The position numbers and the translations under genes are program-made. A model generated the notes under the pieces. The model was not told the origin of the DNA, searched no databases, and saw only the letters and a list, made by a program, of their open reading frames with translations. Positions 60,218 to 64,000 of a DNA stretch of 64,000 bases are shown here, piece by piece. Origin of the DNA: Candidatus Thioglobus sp. (lineage in GTDB: Bacteria > Pseudomonadota > Gammaproteobacteria > PS1 > Pseudothioglobaceae); the NCBI GenBank assembly GCA_028345055.1, contig JAOMCO010000004.1, positions 1 through 64,000 of the forward strand, written 5' to 3'. The stretch's first letter is position 1. Every line of letters starts with the position of its first letter.

Positions 60218-61096
60218 TTAGACAACTCTTTCCTTAGGCTTATTCAATATATTTTCACGAACAAAAGTATAAACACCAGATGCTACAATGATAGCTGCAC
60301 CAAGGAGCGTCAACATATCCGGTCTTTCAGAGAGGACAATAATTGATAGAAGCATGGCAAAAACAAGTCTTGAATATCTAAAAGGCGATATAACTGACAT
60401 CTCACCAGTTCTTGCTGCAATAACAATTGAGTAATATGCAATAACACCAAATGCTGATGCACCAGCAAAAAATAAAATGTCTTTGGAGCTAGGCACTAAC
60501 ATCTCAGAGCTAAACGGTATTAACATAATGCCAGAGACTCCAAAGGCCAAGAAAGCATAAAGAGAGATGGTCACTGATGGTAATTTCACTTCAATAGCGC
60601 GTGTTGCAAGGTCTCTTCCAGCTAAAAAAGTTGCTCCAAGAAGTGCAAAAATAGAAGCTGGCATAAAGCTTCCAAAGCCAGGTCTGAGAATCAATAAAAC
60701 ACCAATAAAGCCAACAAAAACTGCTGTCCATCTGCGCCAACCAACTTTTTCTTTGAAGAAGATAGCCGCTCCAATTGTGACTAATAAGGGCATGACCTGA
60801 ATGATTGCAGAGGCAGAAGATAAAGGTGTTAGGGCAATTGCAAGAACAAAAAATAACGCTCCAAAAAGTTCACATAGGGTTCGTATAATGACTGGAGTAG
60901 TCAATAAACCCTGATGAAAAATTGGAGCTTTTGTTAAAAGTCCAATGATGAGAAATATAATGCTTCCACTGAATCCAAGAATGATGATAATTTCAGAAAT
61001 TGGAAGATTTTCTGAGAGCATTTTAATAAATAAATCCTCACACGCAAAGCCTGCCATAGCGAGAATCATAAATAAAATGCCCTTTAAATTATCCAT
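60218..61096 (-). CDS. EamA/DMT-family transporter
   Basis: About ten hydrophobic segments; two EamA-like halves (GILFMILAMAGFACEDLFIK..., FIGVLLILRPGFGSF). Confidence 0.88.
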   Translation of the reverse strand: MDNLKGILFMILAMAGFACEDLFIKMLSENLPISEIIIILGFSGSIIFLIIGLLTKAPIFHQGLLTTPVIIRTLCELFGALFFVLAIALTPLSSASAIIQVMPLLVTIGAAIFFKEKVGWRRWTAVFVGFIGVLLILRPGFGSFMPASIFALLGATFLAGRDLATRAIEVKLPSVTISLYAFLAFGVSGIMLIPFSSEMLVPSSKDILFFAGASAFGVIAYYSIVIAARTGEMSVISPFRYSRLVFAMLLSIIVLSERPDMLTLLGAAIIVASGVYTFVRENILNKPKERVV

Positions 61097-61125
61097 CTCA
61101 ATTCATTCTCATTTAAAGTTGAATT

Positions 61126-61989
61126 TTAACTGGAGCCGTGATTCCTCGAGTACTTATTTGATGCTTGGGGGGACCATTGCTTTAGAGCGCCTTCAGCTGG
61201 TTTATAAATGTCTACTTGAAGGGGGTAACATGCGGCTGAATCACTTGAGTGACTGGAGCTACAATCACCCCCTGGGCATGCTGATAATCCACAGAGAAGA
61301 TCAATTTCTGCAAAGAATTCTATATAGTCATCAGGACGAACTGGACTAGCTTTCATAAAATACTGATGTGTATCTCTTGTAAAACCTGTGCACATAAAGA
61401 CATTAAGTACATCATGAACGTGATGCTCAATCTCATTAATGGGTTTTTGTTGCTGATCTGAGAGCGCCCTGCATAAGTTAGAATGACAACAATAATGGTA
61501 CTCCTCATTATTTAATGCAACATGAGTATAAGGATCGCAGCGAGTTCCAATGACATCATGAACACTTCCACCATCATCATCGTACCCATACCAATCAAGA
61601 GTGTCATGAGTAATGGTAGCCAGAGGCCTTAAAAATGGTAGGTTTGAATAAAGTCTATCGCCAGTGCTTACATGCGTTCCATATAACGCACGTGTCTTCC
61701 CACTAAAGAATCGTTCATTGATATTGTTTTTGTTCCATAAATTTAAATCACCTACCTGTGGACCCTCACGACTAACAATTCGAAAAAAATATCCAGCAGG
61801 CACCTCAAAAGTTCTAGCATCTCTAGGGGGAATAATGATAGATTCTGTGAGATTCATATTCTCACAAGCAGATTTATAAAAACCTGCATCATAGGCTGGG
61901 AGATTATCAATAGGATAAGATATCACTGGCTTAATTGAGCGCCTAGTTTCAGCATCATTGGGTTCTGGACTTAGATTAATTATTTTCAT
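61126..61989 (-). CDS. DUF1989 / urea carboxylase-associated family protein
   Basis: IIPPRDARTFEVPAGYFFRIVSREGPQVGDLNLWN, HDVIGTRCDPYTHVALNNEEYHYCCHSNLCRAL, DVLNVFMCTGFTRD. Confidence 0.85.
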   Translation of the reverse strand: MKIINLSPEPNDAETRRSIKPVISYPIDNLPAYDAGFYKSACENMNLTESIIIPPRDARTFEVPAGYFFRIVSREGPQVGDLNLWNKNNINERFFSGKTRALYGTHVSTGDRLYSNLPFLRPLATITHDTLDWYGYDDDGGSVHDVIGTRCDPYTHVALNNEEYHYCCHSNLCRALSDQQQKPINEIEHHVHDVLNVFMCTGFTRDTHQYFMKASPVRPDDYIEFFAEIDLLCGLSACPGGDCSSSHSSDSAACYPLQVDIYKPAEGALKQWSPQASNKYSRNHGSS

Positions 61990-62025
61990 AGTAGTCTCCT
62001 ATTAATAGAGTCATTGTTATTGTCC

Positions 62026-64000
62026 CTAGATTAGATGGTTTTTTCCAAAACCTCCTCCTCCAGGCGTCTTCAGTACAAAAAGATCATTTTCACTCACTTC
62101 AATTTGTCCTTTAGTGCCAAGATCTGTAACGCTTTCATCAGAATGAATGACATAGTTTTCACCAAGAGCACCTGATTCTCCTCCAGATAAGCCGTAGGGC
62201 GGTATTTTTCTGTGACCTGCAATGACATTGACCGTCATGGATTCAAGAAATCGCAGCCTTCGGTCAACCCCATTTCCACCAGCATGTAAACCTTTACCAC
62301 CTGAATTTTTTCTGATGCTAAAGGATTCCAGTTTAACGGGGAAGCGCCATTCCAAAACCTCTGGATCAGTGAGTCTTGAGTTAGTCATATGAGTGTGAAC
62401 TGCGCTACAGCCTGGCTGATTGATACTGGCCCCTGAACCTCCACAGATGGTTTCGTAATTCTGAACTTTGTCATTACCCCAGATAAAGTTATTCATTGTT
62501 CCCTGTGACGCTGCAAAATTACCTAGAGCACCAAGTAAAGTATCAACGATGTATTGAGATGTTTCCACATTGCCTGAAAAAACTGCAGCGGGGTATTCAG
62601 GATTAATCATTGAGTTTTTTGGAATAATCAAATTTAAGGGTTTTAAGCAGCCTGAGTTCAGAGGGATATCATCAGCGACTAGGCAGCGAAAAACATAGAG
62701 CACTGCAGCATAACAAATTGCACTCGGTGCATTATAGTTTCCTGGATGTTGATCACTCGTGCCCGTGAAATCAATGGTTGCTGATCGTTTCAATTTATCC
62801 ACACTAATAGATACACACACCTGATGACCATCATCCATTTGATAGCTAAAGCTTGAGTCACTTAGAACATCCAAAACTCGTCGAACGGATTCCTCAGCAT
62901 TGTCTTGAACGTGACCCATGTATGCATGAACAACATCAATTCCATAGTGCTCGATCACTTTTAGAAGCTCTTGAGATCCTTTTTCTGCGGCCGCAACTTG
63001 GGCCTTTAAATCAGCTATATTTTGATTAATATTTCTTGCAGGGTATTCTGCTTGAGCTAATAGGGCATTAATTTCATCTTCAAGGAATACTCCTTTAGAG
63101 ACAATGGTAAAGTTATCTATTAAAACTCCCTCCTCTTTAATATGAGTTGAATTTGCTGGTGCAGAGCCGGGAACTGTGCCACCTATATCAGCATGATGAC
63201 CCCTCGTGGCAACATAGAAAATCACGTTTTCATTAGTTTCATTGAATACTGGCTTTATTAGAGTGATATCTGGTAAGTGAGTACCGCCATTGTATGGAGC
63301 ATTAATAAGAAAGGCGTCACCAGCATTCATAGTATGTGAATTTTCACGAATAATGGTTTTAATAGATTCACTCATTGAGCCCAGGTGAACTGGCACATGG
63401 GGCGCATTCGCAACAAGCTCTCCCTTGGGAGAAAAAATAGCACAGGAGAAGTCTAAACGTTCTTTGATATTCACAGATGAAGCCGTATTCTCAAGCACCG
63501 TACCCATTTGTTCTGCAACGTTCATAAATAAGTTATTAAATATTTCTAACATGATAGGGTCCACGCTTGTTCCTATAGCGTTAGACCTTAAAACTTTTTG
63601 AGTACGAGTTAGGATTAAATCATTACTCTCTTTGAGCATTGCCAACCAGCCAGGCTCTATGATGAAGGTTGAAGTTGGCTCAATAATGACAGCAGGCCCG
63701 GAGATTTTTTCATTCGGCTTGATATTATCTCGATTATAAAAAATGGTTTTTTCCAGTTTCCCATTTATAAATACATCTTGAACTGATAGAGAGTCAGTTT
63801 TTAGTCTATTATGGGTATTTACCTCCCAATCAAATGACTCACTTTGACATGATACCTCGGTCTGGGCTGATTCAATGATGATAGGTTTTTCTGGTGAGAT
63901 AAATCCAAATCTTGCTTTATGAGTAGCCTCAAAACTCGATTTCATTGAAGGAAAATTTGCAAATTTAACGGGCAAGGATGTGTCAGAGTCTTTGTAGCGC
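62026..64000 (-). CDS. Hydantoinase A (C-terminal end) fused to hydantoinase B / 5-oxoprolinase-like protein, truncated by window end
   Basis: Frame is open to the window edge (RYKDSDTSLPVKFANF). HyuA C-terminal region (ISGPAVIIEPTSTFIIEPGW), then HyuB (DPIMLEIFNNLFMNVAEQMGTVLENTASSVNIKERLDFSCAIFS, NAPYNGGTHLPD, GFGK). Confidence 0.9.
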   Translation of the reverse strand, partial: RYKDSDTSLPVKFANFPSMKSSFEATHKARFGFISPEKPIIIESAQTEVSCQSESFDWEVNTHNRLKTDSLSVQDVFINGKLEKTIFYNRDNIKPNEKISGPAVIIEPTSTFIIEPGWLAMLKESNDLILTRTQKVLRSNAIGTSVDPIMLEIFNNLFMNVAEQMGTVLENTASSVNIKERLDFSCAIFSPKGELVANAPHVPVHLGSMSESIKTIIRENSHTMNAGDAFLINAPYNGGTHLPDITLIKPVFNETNENVIFYVATRGHHADIGGTVPGSAPANSTHIKEEGVLIDNFTIVSKGVFLEDEINALLAQAEYPARNINQNIADLKAQVAAAEKGSQELLKVIEHYGIDVVHAYMGHVQDNAEESVRRVLDVLSDSSFSYQMDDGHQVCVSISVDKLKRSATIDFTGTSDQHPGNYNAPSAICYAAVLYVFRCLVADDIPLNSGCLKPLNLIIPKNSMINPEYPAAVFSGNVETSQYIVDTLLGALGNFAASQGTMNNFIWGNDKVQNYETICGGSGASINQPGCSAVHTHMTNSRLTDPEVLEWRFPVKLESFSIRKNSGGKGLHAGGNGVDRRLRFLESMTVNVIAGHRKIPPYGLSGGESGALGENYVIHSDESVTDLGTKGQIEVSENDLFVLKTPGGGGFGKNHLI

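Noticed and set aside
1-64000. CRISPR arrays, tRNA/rRNA genes, prophage or transposase genes
   Set aside because: No regularly spaced repeats, no recognisable tRNA/rRNA sequence, and no transposase, integrase or phage ORF seen in either strand.

Overview
The window is a low-GC bacterial chromosome segment, probably from a marine gammaproteobacterium of the SUP05/Thioglobus type (inferred from gene content, not tested). It starts with housekeeping genes: topA 3' end, trpF, trpB, an LplT-like MFS gene and a plsC-like gene. Most of the rest is a dense catabolic region for nitrogenous and methylated osmolytes. This includes a YdcSTUV-PatD-like polyamine/4-aminobutyraldehyde operon and three non-pyrrolysine MttB-family methyltransferase-like genes. 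It also has a carnitine-to-betaine module (carnitine dehydrogenase/thioesterase fusion plus a DUF849 cleavage enzyme), a dimethylglycine/sarcosine dehydrogenase-like protein, a DddP-like M24 protein, and a near-textbook creatinase. DUF1989 and hydantoinase/oxoprolinase genes, gcvT-H-P with a GcvR-like gene, and serine dehydratase complete the set. The most notable regulatory signal is a duplicated promoter/operator architecture. Paired 16-bp LacI-type palindromes (TTGCAATCGTATGCAA) are spaced 53-54 bp apart, with the proximal site exactly 3 nt after an extended -10. They occur at two promoters 10 kb apart that flank a LacI-family gene, and they link an orphan ABC ATPase to a distant binding protein and permeases. 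That island carries four SnoaL-like paralogues (three double-domain), a HisD-like dehydrogenase, a core-MetE-like protein, a cupin, an RraA-like protein and a GMC oxidoreductase. Its substrate cannot be assigned from sequence alone. Other observations are a CysN-CysC fusion lacking the GTPase domain, a homopolymer frameshift in an enolase-superfamily gene, an uncharacterised 580-aa protein paired with a DUF3726-like gene, and a 26-bp tandem repeat.
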